This document shows positions 27,011-34,168 of a DNA stretch of 64,000 nt, in pieces. The translations under genes were made by a program, and so were the position numbers. This stretch comes from Bdellovibrio bacteriovorus W (GTDB lineage Bacteria; Bdellovibrionota; Bdellovibrionia; Bdellovibrionales; Bdellovibrionaceae). The stretch's first letter is position 1. Every line of letters begins with the position of its first letter. The stretch is from contig CP002190.1 in assembly GCA_000525675.1 (NCBI GenBank), positions 992,001-1,056,000 on the forward strand, read 5' to 3'. A model generated the notes under the pieces. It worked only from the letters and a program-made list of their open reading frames with translations. It was not told where the DNA came from and ran no database searches.

Positions 27011-27892
27011 TTAATTTTTGAGGATATAAACGGGGAGGGTGCTTTCTCGTACAACGGCTCGTGTGATGCTGCCTCCCATGAGGGTTTTCTTTGCGCTAGC
27101 TTTAGCACGCACAAAAATCAAATCACATTTCTTAGTTTTGACGATGGACTTTATATGTTCTGTTACGGATTTAAAGTCCGACTTGACGAGAACTTCGCAG
27201 GAAACTTTACTTTTTTTAGAGGTGATTTCAATCCATGACTTCATTTCATTCACTTTGCGTCGGTAGGCAGAAGACTTCGGAGATGATTCTTGGGAAGGCT
27301 CCTTGTAGCTAATATTTGCATGGTGAAAGACAACCAGATTTGCTTTTAAGCTCTTACAAATTGAAAGAATGTGTTCGATATCTTTTGTCGTAGTTCTTTC
27401 AAAATCAGATGCAAATAGCATTGTTTTTAAGAGAGTTGGCGAAGAGGTTGTTGGAGGAAGAATTAGAATATCTTGTGGACTGAGGTGGATAAGCGTCTCG
27501 GCGAAGCTTCCAAGCATCAGTCTCTTGTATCCCTTCCGAGCATGAGTGAAGAGGGCAATAAGGTCCGCATTTAATTTGTGAGCTGATTTTATCAGAGTCT
27601 TTGCAGTTTTCGTATTTGAAGAAGAGGCCTCATCAAAGACGTGAATCTTGTTTCTATCGAATTTTAATTTCGCGTCCTGTAGCTGCTCCTCAATGATCTC
27701 CTGAGGATAGGTAGAGAAGCGTTCTTTGGGAGAGATATCAAATGCTAGACGTAAAGAGGGCTCTGTGTGTGTCGCAATGAAAGCAATTTCAATATGGGCG
27801 GCGCTGCCAGTGAGCGACGTCAAAAGCCGGTGCATGTTTTGTAAGTTCTTATTGTCTTGATGGAACGGCTCATAGGCCCAAAGTGCTTTCAT
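27011..27892 (-). CDS. Tandem UspA universal stress protein
   Basis: 293 residues made of two UspA domains (about 1-140 and 150-293). The first ends with a KRLMLGSFAETLI-type segment and the second with KTLMGGSITRAVVRES, each resembling the G-x-G-(9x)-G-(S/T) ATP-binding loop, with only the GS/GGS core clearly kept. Tandem Usp proteins bind ATP or AMP and accumulate under energy or oxygen stress. The start MKALWAYEP follows AGGGGAT. It precedes the alcohol dehydrogenase and CoA-transferase genes on the same strand, a grouping often seen in low-oxygen regulons; no FNR-type site was seen. Confidence 0.88.
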   Translation of the reverse strand: MKALWAYEPFHQDNKNLQNMHRLLTSLTGSAAHIEIAFIATHTEPSLRLAFDISPKERFSTYPQEIIEEQLQDAKLKFDRNKIHVFDEASSSNTKTAKTLIKSAHKLNADLIALFTHARKGYKRLMLGSFAETLIHLSPQDILILPPTTSSPTLLKTMLFASDFERTTTKDIEHILSICKSLKANLVVFHHANISYKEPSQESSPKSSAYRRKVNEMKSWIEITSKKSKVSCEVLVKSDFKSVTEHIKSIVKTKKCDLIFVRAKASAKKTLMGGSITRAVVRESTLPVYILKN

Positions 27893-28109
27893 TTTATAAT
27901 CCCCTAGAAGAAAGATCAAACCATGGGCAAGTGAATGGGGCTAATGACAAGTTCTTAATCCTATTTGAAAGGGTGTCTATTTTCTTGTTTAAACGAAGAG
28001 GTGTCATGAAATTAGACAGTGTTTTTTCAAGATTTCAAAGGTGGCTTAGATACTTTTAGATTCGGAAGATCTGATTTATAAACGATTAAATACTTTCTGG
28101 AGGCATGAA

Positions 28110-28409
28110 ATGCGATTTATCATTGCGGCGTTATTGATGTTGGGGGCTAGTTCGGCATTTGCTGGCAAGATGAAGGACATTTCTATTGGGAATTTGGATA
28201 GCATTGTTGCGGTATTAGGTCTTCCAGAAGAAATTCTTTCTATCGAAAATCAACGATTCGTAAGTCCACGTGACGCGGATCTGCCGTCGAATGAAGTTAT
28301 TGTCGTATCTCAAGTTCGCAATAAGTACACTGGTGATCTCTACCAATGTGAAGTTTCTTTTGCGCAGATTAAAAACAGCTACGTGCCTGTCAGCGCTATT
28401 TGTAACTAA
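28110..28409 (+). CDS. Small secreted protein, unknown function
   Basis: 99 residues with a clear signal peptide (MRFIIAALLMLGASSAFAGK) after a GGAGGC ribosome binding site. The mature part is about 80 residues with two Cys (YQCEV and AICN) that could form one disulfide. No family recognised. A terminator follows within 60 nt, so it is a monocistronic unit. Confidence 0.75.
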   Translation: MRFIIAALLMLGASSAFAGKMKDISIGNLDSIVAVLGLPEEILSIENQRFVSPRDADLPSNEVIVVSQVRNKYTGDLYQCEVSFAQIKNSYVPVSAICN

Positions 28410-28437
28410 ATTTGAAATTTGATTTGCTGTGGGGGCG

Positions 28438-28475
28438 AGCCTAGCTGGAATTACTTCTGGCTAGGCTTTTCTAAT
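28438..28475 (+). terminator. Terminator of the small secreted protein gene
   Basis: AGCCTAGC / GCTAGGCT stem with a 14-nt loop, followed by TTTCTAATTT. Confidence 0.7.
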
Positions 28476-28547
28476 TTAAAATCACTTCAATAATAGGAAG
28501 TGGTTAGTTCTATAATTTTTGGCTCTAGATTCTTGAGGCTCCATTTT

Positions 28548-29435
28548 TTACGAGAGAGTCTTCTTAAAGAACTCAATTGTTCTCTCCCAAGCTAGAGATG
28601 CAGCCTCTTTATTGTAGCGAGGGGTGGAGTAGTTATGAAACCCGTGCTGAGTGCCATCATAAGAATACATTTTATAGTCGATGTTATTCTTTTTTAAAGC
28701 AGCCTCGTAGGCGTCTTTAAGAGAGTTGAAGAAGTCATCTTTCTCGGCGTAGTGAATCAGCATCTTGGCTTTGATCTTTTTTACCTCTTCTGACTTTGGA
28801 GCTTTCCCATAAAACGGAACCGCTGCTTGAAGATCTGAACCCATGGCAACGGCGAGTTCATTGACGACACCTCCGCCAAAACAAAAGCCCACGGCTCCGA
28901 GTTTGCTATTTGAAAGAGAATAGTTTTTTAAATAATAGGCTCCGTTTTGCATATCCGTTTGGATCTTATTTTGATCAAGCTTTGCCTGCATCACTTTGCC
29001 TTCTTCATCATCACCAGGGTAGCCACCGACAGCACTCAAGGCATCTGGAGCAAGCGCAATGAAGCCTGCGACCGCCAATCGTCGCGCGACATCTTCAATG
29101 TAAGGATTGAGCCCCCGGTTTTCGTGCACGACTAAAACAGCGGGAAAAGGACCCTTGCCCGCAGGTCGAACAAGCAGGCCTTTTATTTTGCCAGAGTTCC
29201 CTCCAGGGGAATCGTAGGTCACATATTCAGAGACGATGCGTTCATCCTTGGGGTTCACTTCTTGGGCAAAGGCATAATTCGGGAGTAGGGCCTGTGCCAT
29301 GGCTGTCGCTGAAACACTTCCGATCACTGAAAGTGTGGCTGCGCGAGCCAGAAAATCACGACGACTCATGTTGGAGTGACAAAACTCATCATAGAGTTTG
29401 TAAACTTGGGGATCGATATTCATTTGATCAGACAC
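28548..29435 (-). CDS. Tat-exported dienelactone hydrolase family protein
   Basis: 295 residues. A twin-arginine signal is visible (MSRRDFLARAATL, then an Ala-rich helix ending at about residue 58). The mature part is an alpha/beta hydrolase of the DLH family: nucleophile Cys in GFCFGGG near 175, a late Asp near 230 and His in QHGFHN near 262. DLH enzymes hydrolyse lactones or esters; periplasmic members in bacteria have varied substrates. Translation starts at GTG, supported by GAGG 7 nt upstream, giving an unusually long 22-residue lead before the Tat motif. Confidence 0.88.
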   Translation of the reverse strand: MSDQMNIDPQVYKLYDEFCHSNMSRRDFLARAATLSVIGSVSATAMAQALLPNYAFAQEVNPKDERIVSEYVTYDSPGGNSGKIKGLLVRPAGKGPFPAVLVVHENRGLNPYIEDVARRLAVAGFIALAPDALSAVGGYPGDDEEGKVMQAKLDQNKIQTDMQNGAYYLKNYSLSNSKLGAVGFCFGGGVVNELAVAMGSDLQAAVPFYGKAPKSEEVKKIKAKMLIHYAEKDDFFNSLKDAYEAALKKNNIDYKMYSYDGTQHGFHNYSTPRYNKEAASLAWERTIEFFKKTLS

Positions 29436-29789
29436 TTTGGACCTCGCCAGAATATGTTTTGTTTCTTTAGAGGTAGTACAAAGATTTTTCGACTGGAAAC
29501 AAAAAGCGACCTCAGAGGTGTGGAGTTGATATTTAGCAAAGCTCCTTCATCGGGGAGTTGTTGGTAAGCAAAGATCTTTGATTGAAGTTATTCAAGGTGA
29601 GACAGTTATGACGGAAAAAGACTTGTGAGGAAAAGCTCGGCACCCTCAGGAATAGAAAGCTCTCTCATTTTCTCGTCGCAAGAGTGAACACTTTATACTC
29701 GCGATTGAAAGTGAAGTTTTCCTTATCTAAAAAGGGAAGTACTCTGGAATTAAGAGGCTATGTTAATAAAGGCTTCTAAGGAGTGAGTT
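29436..29789. other. Intergenic region with no recognised feature
   Basis: 354 bases between divergently transcribed genes. No ORF longer than a few codons with a ribosome binding site, no terminator and no repeat were found. It must hold the promoters of the hydrolase and of the small lipoprotein gene. Confidence 0.5.
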
Positions 29790-30089
29790 TTGAAATTATC
29801 AATATCCTCTGTTGCGATAGGGATACTTTTTCTAAGTGGCTGTGCCGGAGTGAAAGTTATTAATCCCAGCAAGCCTGATAATAAAGGGACGTTGCAGGTG
29901 GATTATTCGGGTGGGTCTCCGAAGTTAGTCAGCACTTACACTTGCACCATGGTGGGAGCGAATGGAAAACGCGTCTACGCCATCGGCAAGAGTGAAGCCG
30001 AGGCTCGCGAAGAAGCGATCGCCCGCTGCCAAGTTCAAACAGTGATATCATTTTGCAAAGTCGCAAAGATGTCTTGCGAGAGGAACTAA
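29790..30089 (+). CDS. Small lipoprotein, unknown function
   Basis: 99 residues from a TTG start with AAGGAG six bases upstream. The signal peptide ends in a lipobox (FLSGC), so the mature protein is lipid-anchored. The body holds five Cys (STYTC, ARCQV, SFCKV, MSCERN), unusual for such a small protein and suggesting disulfides. No family recognised. Confidence 0.7.
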   Translation: MKLSISSVAIGILFLSGCAGVKVINPSKPDNKGTLQVDYSGGSPKLVSTYTCTMVGANGKRVYAIGKSEAEAREEAIARCQVQTVISFCKVAKMSCERN

Positions 30090-30130
30090 ATTTAGGTGAC
30101 AGAGAGGTGAATACCCTTTCAAGCATTAGT

Positions 30131-31033
30131 TTATTTATGGAAGCTAATAATCTTTTCGGCCGTCTTTATAAAATCAATAATTATTTCTCGAGATTCTTTT
30201 CCAAAGTTTGAATTATTAAATTCTGCCCCTAAAGTTGAGATGGCGTGGTTTAGAAGGGTTGTCTCCTCATCATTTCCATGGTTAAATTTTTCTAAGCAAT
30301 CTTTTGCAAATTTTATTGATTTACTATGTGGGCGGAGAGTCTCCAAACTCTCTATTAGTTTAAATAGATATTGAACATATATTTGGTAAGCTTGTTTGGC
30401 GGGGATCGAGAACGTCAATGCATAGTCCTCTATCGGTTGATGGTAAATAGATGTCGACTCGGCAGGAGTGTCTTCTTCTGTAGGATGCTTATGTCTTTCT
30501 AAAGTTATTTTTTCTTTTTGCATTATTAGGATGGTTTCTTCTAACGATTTTACATGCTTATTCAACGAGTTAATAGTTTCCTCTCTCGCCTTAGAGAGTT
30601 CGTCAGCTTTGTTTCGTTTTTCAAATTCGTTGCTATATAAGTTTTGTAGGCGATTTATCTCATCTTCTATGGAAGTAAGTCTTTTGCTAGCTTGGGTGTG
30701 GATATTTATATTTCGAACTTTAATATTCTCGAGATATTCATAGACAGGTGAAAGTATTTTCTGAATTGCAAAGTAAAAAACGGTTAAAACAAAAGCAACA
30801 GAGAAGGAGTTGAAGAGAAGCTTAGATAGTAAAGGCTGAGTTGAAATATGAATGCGGGGATAAAAAATGACATTCTCAATCGAAACGATTTTGCTCGCTA
30901 CTTCTTCTTTGGAGAAGAGATAAATTAATGTTTTCCAGTTCAGTAGTAGAAAAAAAACAGTATAAGTTCCAGGAAGCGGATCTAGGAATCGGTTTTTAAC
31001 GCCTTGGACTGCGGAATCTATTATGTCTTTCAT
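30131..31033 (-). CDS. Two-TM coiled-coil protein at the left end of the accessory region
   Basis: 300 residues, AT-rich codons. Two hydrophobic segments: about residues 23-40 (TYTVFFLLLNWKTLIYLF) and about 73-92 (FNSFSVAFVLTVFYFAI). A coiled coil follows at about 110-180 and a soluble helical C-terminal domain at about 195-300. No catalytic motif seen. The arrangement of membrane anchor, coiled coil and helical domain recurs in accessory-region proteins of unknown function. No ribosome binding site is evident before the ATG. Its codon use looks more AT-rich than the flanking genes, consistent with recent gain. Confidence 0.65.
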   Translation of the reverse strand: MKDIIDSAVQGVKNRFLDPLPGTYTVFFLLLNWKTLIYLFSKEEVASKIVSIENVIFYPRIHISTQPLLSKLLFNSFSVAFVLTVFYFAIQKILSPVYEYLENIKVRNINIHTQASKRLTSIEDEINRLQNLYSNEFEKRNKADELSKAREETINSLNKHVKSLEETILIMQKEKITLERHKHPTEEDTPAESTSIYHQPIEDYALTFSIPAKQAYQIYVQYLFKLIESLETLRPHSKSIKFAKDCLEKFNHGNDEETTLLNHAISTLGAEFNNSNFGKESREIIIDFIKTAEKIISFHK

Positions 31034-31540
31034 TTCTGAATGGATAGTATTTAATGTTTATCTGGGCAATGAATAATTGGGTTAAAGCTTCTCTTTTTTG
31101 AGTGAACTATAAAGAGCAGTTGTTAGAATCACTCCATCCATTCCTAGTTTCCGAGAATTTAAAAGAAAGATGATCGAAGAGGAAGGTTTCGAAATAAAAA
31201 CCCGCATCTTTCGATACGGGTTTTATAATTTTCCAAATCGGCGTCCCATGCTCCTGCGTCTTAGAACTGAGCTGCTTGAAATAGCCGCCTAATTTGATAG
31301 CCGGAGGGGGTGTGAAGAACCCAAGGGCGCCGGTCGTTACGACGGAAACGACGTTATCGACGGTTTCCATCGAGGCCAAAACCCTATGTTCCGATCTGTT
31401 TTCTTGGTACCGTCCTCGACTCCTTGTGTTAGTGGCGCTCCTATGGCACAGTCAGTCGTTTTTCCAGCGCCAATGCCGTCAGTCACCACTACGGGCAGTC
31501 TTTGTCGTTTATGCTCTGGTAGTTTTAGTTCCGATACTGC
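31034..31540. other. Gap with degenerate coding-like sequence and a terminator
   Basis: About 500 bases without a convincing intact gene. The minus strand reads as short protein-like stretches in shifted frames (for example DGIGAGKTTDCAIGAP, then TGALGFFTPPPAIKLGG), broken by stops and frame changes, as expected of a decayed gene. The longest continuous piece (31107-31379, 90 codons) is overlapped by a terminator hairpin and lacks a ribosome binding site, so I do not call it. Local G+C at 31300-31500 is higher than around it. Confidence 0.4.
31195..31232. terminator. Bidirectional terminator-like hairpin
   Basis: AAAACCCG / CGGGTTTT stem with a 12-nt loop, then ATAATTTT on the plus strand. 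It lies in the gap downstream of the YkgJ-type gene (minus strand) and can stop transcription either way. Confidence 0.65.
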
Positions 31541-32080
31541 TTACAAACCAAGCGACTGCAATACTAAGTTAGCCATTAGGTCGTGGCTTTGAAGCTCTTT
31601 AAACTCGCCAAAGACTAAATCAGCAAACACCTCTCTGTCATATACAATCTGCTTTTGAATCATTGGATCAAGAGATGAGCAGAAATTGGGATCGGTTGTA
31701 ACTCTCATCATTCTGCATAGGAGGGGCCGGTCACTATAAATGGAACACAAGTTCCTATCATTGAGAAAAATGCACTTCCTACTCTGGGAATTCAAGTTGC
31801 TCCACGTAGATTTTGAGTTACGTTGAGTTTTGAGGCGGTTTATTTTGTCAGAATCATTTCTGACAAGACCAGCAAGTATTGCGGCTTCACTTGGAGAAAT
31901 ATCGACAGGCAGCGAACAGCATTGTGAACAGCCTTCTTTACATGACAAAGGCGCAGAAGCCGGTTTTCTCTGGGCGCTCATTCGAAGATCTATAATCTTT
32001 CTGACTCTTTCTAACTGCATCTCAGAACTAAGTGGTTTAATTTCTTCAAAAGTTTTTTTAACTATTTCTACAGGATTCAT
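31541..32080 (-). CDS. YkgJ-family cysteine-cluster protein
   Basis: 179 residues. The cysteine pattern CKEGCSQCC near residue 47 and later CIFL..CSIYSDRPLLCR near 103-122 is that of the YkgJ/CxxCxxCC family (UPF0153-like), thought to bind zinc or an Fe-S cluster. Function is unknown in all members. An excellent ribosome binding site (AGGAGGTG) precedes the ATG. It stands alone in the accessory region with about 460 bases of non-coding DNA upstream. Confidence 0.85.
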   Translation of the reverse strand: MNPVEIVKKTFEEIKPLSSEMQLERVRKIIDLRMSAQRKPASAPLSCKEGCSQCCSLPVDISPSEAAILAGLVRNDSDKINRLKTQRNSKSTWSNLNSQSRKCIFLNDRNLCSIYSDRPLLCRMMRVTTDPNFCSSLDPMIQKQIVYDREVFADLVFGEFKELQSHDLMANLVLQSLGL

Positions 32081-32447
32081 TTTATCACACCTCCTGAGGG
32101 CTATTCTTTAATCGTTTTGCATGGCGAGCAAGTCCCAATACTTCTCCTATAGCATAAAGAAAATGCAGAGGGGAAACAACAGCAGATAAAAACAGTTTAA
32201 TCGAACACCAAAATGATCTTGATAAGCTAATTTTCCTTTGACCGTCTGCGCGCGGAGGCCTCGCAGCAGAGTTTTTAGAAAGGGGTTGGCCCCGTAGGCC
32301 GCGACTCGAACTCGCCTTACGGGCGCTTAAGGTGCCTGGTGCGGTTTGCTCTAAAATCGGTTCTCGAAATGTCGATTCAATGGTTCAATTCTTATCTCTC
32401 TTCTGCTTTCGTTGAACAGGATAGAGAGTACCACTAGAGTCCGAGTA
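32081..32447. other. Non-coding stretch with a tRNA-like relic
   Basis: No ORF with a ribosome binding site. It includes a G+C-rich patch at about 32245-32350 inside AT-rich DNA, part of which (32287-32356, minus strand) resembles the 3' two thirds of a degraded tRNA. Nothing else was recognised. Confidence 0.4.
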
Positions 32448-32546
32448 TCACTTCACATTTGGTCTGCCAATGATCTTTGGATCGGTAAAGTCCGCCGTGT
32501 CAGCAACAAGCTTAATTATCTGTTCTTTTGTTTTATGTTCTTTCAT
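32448..32546 (-). CDS. 32-residue ORF coupled to the preceding one
   Basis: Short ORF beginning MKEHKTKEQIIKLVADT. Its ATG overlaps the stop of the upstream ORF (ATGA), the usual sign of translational coupling. No family and no ribosome binding site of its own; it could equally be a fragment of a decayed gene. Confidence 0.3.
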   Translation of the reverse strand: MKEHKTKEQIIKLVADTADFTDPKIIGRPNVK

Positions 32547-32734
32547 TGATTCATACTTTGTACATCAACAGAGTCACATTTTGTTGATGGAACACTTGGA
32601 TTATTAAATCGACGATCTTCGAATGCAGTTTTTACGGCGCTTCCGAATTCGCCAGCAGTAATAATTACGGTTCCGGCTTTATCTACACTTGAAAGGCCAT
32701 ACGTTGGAGCCAAAGGATTCCATTTCACACTCAT
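32543..32734 (-). CDS. Short ORF in the accessory region, possibly a gene remnant
   Basis: 63 residues from MSVKWNPLAPTYG. Protein-like composition with a hydrophobic stretch (AGTVIITAGEF) and a Cys near the end. It could extend upstream to 32803 in frame. Weak ribosome binding site. It is antisense to part of the ORF at 32689-32973, so both cannot be fully real. Confidence 0.3.
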   Translation of the reverse strand: MSVKWNPLAPTYGLSSVDKAGTVIITAGEFGSAVKTAFEDRRFNNPSVPSTKCDSVDVQSMNQ

Positions 32735-32973
32735 ATCCAATGAAACAGAGTTTACATACTGAGCTGAATTATGATGCAGGAAATCTGATCGTAGTTTTAG
32801 CAAAAGGCAACTTTATAATTCTCTCACAAGAAATTTTGCAATCTATGGGTTTGAAGAAAACTGAGGCCGCCATTGAAAAATATGATGAGCTAGAATGGAA
32901 CGTGTATCAACAAAGGGAGCAAAAACTTATTCGTGAATCACAATTCAAAACAACCAAAAAGAGAGCCTCTTAG
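32689..32973 (+). CDS. Short ORF ending at a hairpin, hypothetical
   Basis: 94 residues from the first start, 77 from the ATG at 32740. The C-terminal part (EILQSMGLKKTEAAIEKYDE onward) is charged and helical, like a real protein, and the stop codon falls inside a strong hairpin. No ribosome binding site is evident. The first third overlaps an antisense ORF. It may be the surviving 3' part of a longer gene. Confidence 0.35.
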   Translation: MKGHTLEPKDSISHSYPMKQSLHTELNYDAGNLIVVLAKGNFIILSQEILQSMGLKKTEAAIEKYDELEWNVYQQREQKLIRESQFKTTKKRAS

Positions 32974-32981
32974 GCTCTCTG
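32955..32981 (-). terminator. Hairpin with T run on the minus strand
   Basis: AGAGAGCC / GGCTCTCT stem with a 5-nt loop. On the minus strand it is followed by T5, so it can stop transcripts arriving from the right. Confidence 0.6.
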
Positions 32982-33059
32982 AGGTTAATGATTATGAAAA
33001 TAGTAATTAAGGAAATTATTTTTTACAGAAGAAAGTATGGGAAAACCGTCGTCATAAAA

Positions 33060-33098
33060 TTGACCGTATATAGTGATTACTCGTTTAAATACGAGTAA
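33060..33098 (+). promoter_or_regulatory. Candidate promoter with embedded palindrome
   Basis: TTGACC at 33060-33065 is a good -35. A -10-like TTTAAA/TTAAAT lies 18-19 nt on, inside the palindrome TTACTCGT / ACGAGTAA (33077-33084 and 33091-33098). The palindrome abuts the AAGGAGGA ribosome binding site of the 44-residue peptide gene, so it could be a repressor operator, or an RNA hairpin limiting ribosome access. Confidence 0.5.
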
Positions 33099-33107
33099 GG
33101 AGGATCT

Positions 33108-33242
33108 GTGTTTGTGCTAAAATGTGTAATCGCTTTTTATGTATTTGCTTTCGCTCTCGATCTCTTTTCTAAGAACCGAGGAAAGAGTTGGTTAGTCTTG
33201 GACCTCATTAAGTTTTTATTTCGAGGCCTTCTGAAATTATAA
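33108..33242 (+). CDS. 44-residue membrane peptide
   Basis: GTG start (a second GTG is two codons on) behind AAGGAGGA, the best ribosome binding site in this region. The product is a single hydrophobic helix (CVIAFYVFAFALDLF) followed by a basic linker (SKNRGKSW) and an amphipathic, Leu/Phe-rich C-terminus (LDLIKFLFRGLLKL). Candidate promoter, palindrome, ribosome binding site, ORF and 12-bp terminator form a complete compact unit, which argues for real expression. Small size, membrane helix and tight control recall type I toxin peptides or small membrane regulators; no match is claimed. No antisense RNA gene was identified. Confidence 0.6.
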   Translation: MFVLKCVIAFYVFAFALDLFSKNRGKSWLVLDLIKFLFRGLLKL

Positions 33243-33273
33243 TACAGATTCGCGTGGCGAATTTGATATTTTG

Positions 33274-33314
33274 CCCCAACTTGCGGCATGGCGCAAGTTG
33301 GGGCGGCTTTTTAG
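33274..33314 (+). terminator. Strong terminator of the 44-residue peptide gene
   Basis: Perfect 12-bp stem CCCCAACTTGCG / CGCAAGTTGGGG with a 6-nt loop, then CGGCTTTTTA. The stem is unusually long for this window. Confidence 0.85.
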
Positions 33315-33742
33315 GAGTTAGTCAGGTTCTTCAGTTGCTCGATAAATTTGTTAGTGTCACCTTTCTTCCAGTTGATGATCAGTCTCGCGAGATCAAATAC
33401 AAGCCAACCGGTTGCTCCAACTGTCGCAAATATAAATAAGGCTCTCCACGTATCTGCTGATATCTTCATGGTTTCATGAAACTCTGCCGTCGATAACGTT
33501 GTTACAAATGAGAGTAATAGCGAAAGAGGTGCAAGCCAGCTCAATTTCGAAGCTAAAACTTCCCTGTGTGATATCAAGCACAAACGTAATTTGTCTTCCG
33601 ATACAATGATTACGCTTTGATCAAGATTTTTATGAACAACAACGGATCCAGAAAAATCTTGGCTTGAAATATTACCGGTAGCTTGCGCTACCATTCCAGA
33701 GATGGCACTAGTTCCACTGCCGGGAGAACTTTTTTTAGCCAT
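33311..33742 (-). CDS. Two-TM accessory protein, partner of the zinc-ribbon gene
   Basis: 143 residues starting MAKKSSPGSG behind GGAGGA. A Gly/Ser-rich N-terminus (about 1-45) is followed by a conserved-looking stretch DKLRLCLISHREVLASK, then two hydrophobic segments: about 80-95 (WLAPLSLLLSFVTTL) and about 108-127 (WRALFIFATVGATGWLVF). A short cytosolic end follows. I recall similar small two-TM proteins with a DKLRLCL-type motif in variable genomic regions of diverse bacteria, without assigned function; this is memory, not a search. Its start overlaps the upstream zinc-ribbon gene by 8 nt, so the two are co-translated and probably work together. Confidence 0.75.
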   Translation of the reverse strand: MAKKSSPGSGTSAISGMVAQATGNISSQDFSGSVVVHKNLDQSVIIVSEDKLRLCLISHREVLASKLSWLAPLSLLLSFVTTLSTAEFHETMKISADTWRALFIFATVGATGWLVFDLARLIINWKKGDTNKFIEQLKNLTNS

Positions 33743-34052
33743 TCTCTTTGTCCTCCGTTTTCTTGGAGGCATTTTGATATTCCTCATAGATATTCATGAT
33801 CTTAAGCACGCCGAGAGCATGTTGTGATATGAATCCACAATTTTTACAAATTAGAGAAATTGCCGGAATTGCAGATCCAAGTGTTATTTTTTTTGGATCT
33901 TTCTGAACAGTCGTCGAGGTGAATCCGTCTGCTAGCGTGAAATCTTGGGAGCGGCACATTGGGCAGGAAAGGTTGGGAATTTTTTCCTGAATCTTGTTGG
34001 CAAGCATTTGTCTGAGCTCTACCGGTAGCAGGTCCTTTTGTGAGTCACTCAT
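33735..34052 (-). CDS. Zinc-ribbon protein of an accessory gene pair
   Basis: 105 residues. The pattern CPMC (about residue 30) and CKNC (about 69) frames a four-Cys zinc ribbon, with FTLADGFTSTTVQ and LGSAIPAISLICKNCGF between. There is no membrane segment. The ribbon could bind nucleic acid or protein. It overlaps the two-TM gene by 8 nt, giving a strict two-gene unit. Pairing of a soluble sensor-like protein with a small membrane protein inside an integrase-bearing island is the layout of several known defence or stress modules, but no enzymatic domain is present here. Confidence 0.72.
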   Translation of the reverse strand: MSDSQKDLLPVELRQMLANKIQEKIPNLSCPMCRSQDFTLADGFTSTTVQKDPKKITLGSAIPAISLICKNCGFISQHALGVLKIMNIYEEYQNASKKTEDKENG

Positions 34053-34168
34053 TTTTATCCTCTATGTTTGTTCAAAATAGATAACAAATACAATTAAATT
34101 TACCATAAAATTGCAATTCTGCAAACTGGTTGAAGTTAATCTTTTTATTCGGCAAGTTGAACTGTTTC

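Noticed and set aside
31294-31572. Plus-strand hydrophobic ORF of 92 codons
   Set aside because: It overlaps the end of the YkgJ-type gene in antisense, has no ribosome binding site and no family resemblance. It looks like an accidental reading.
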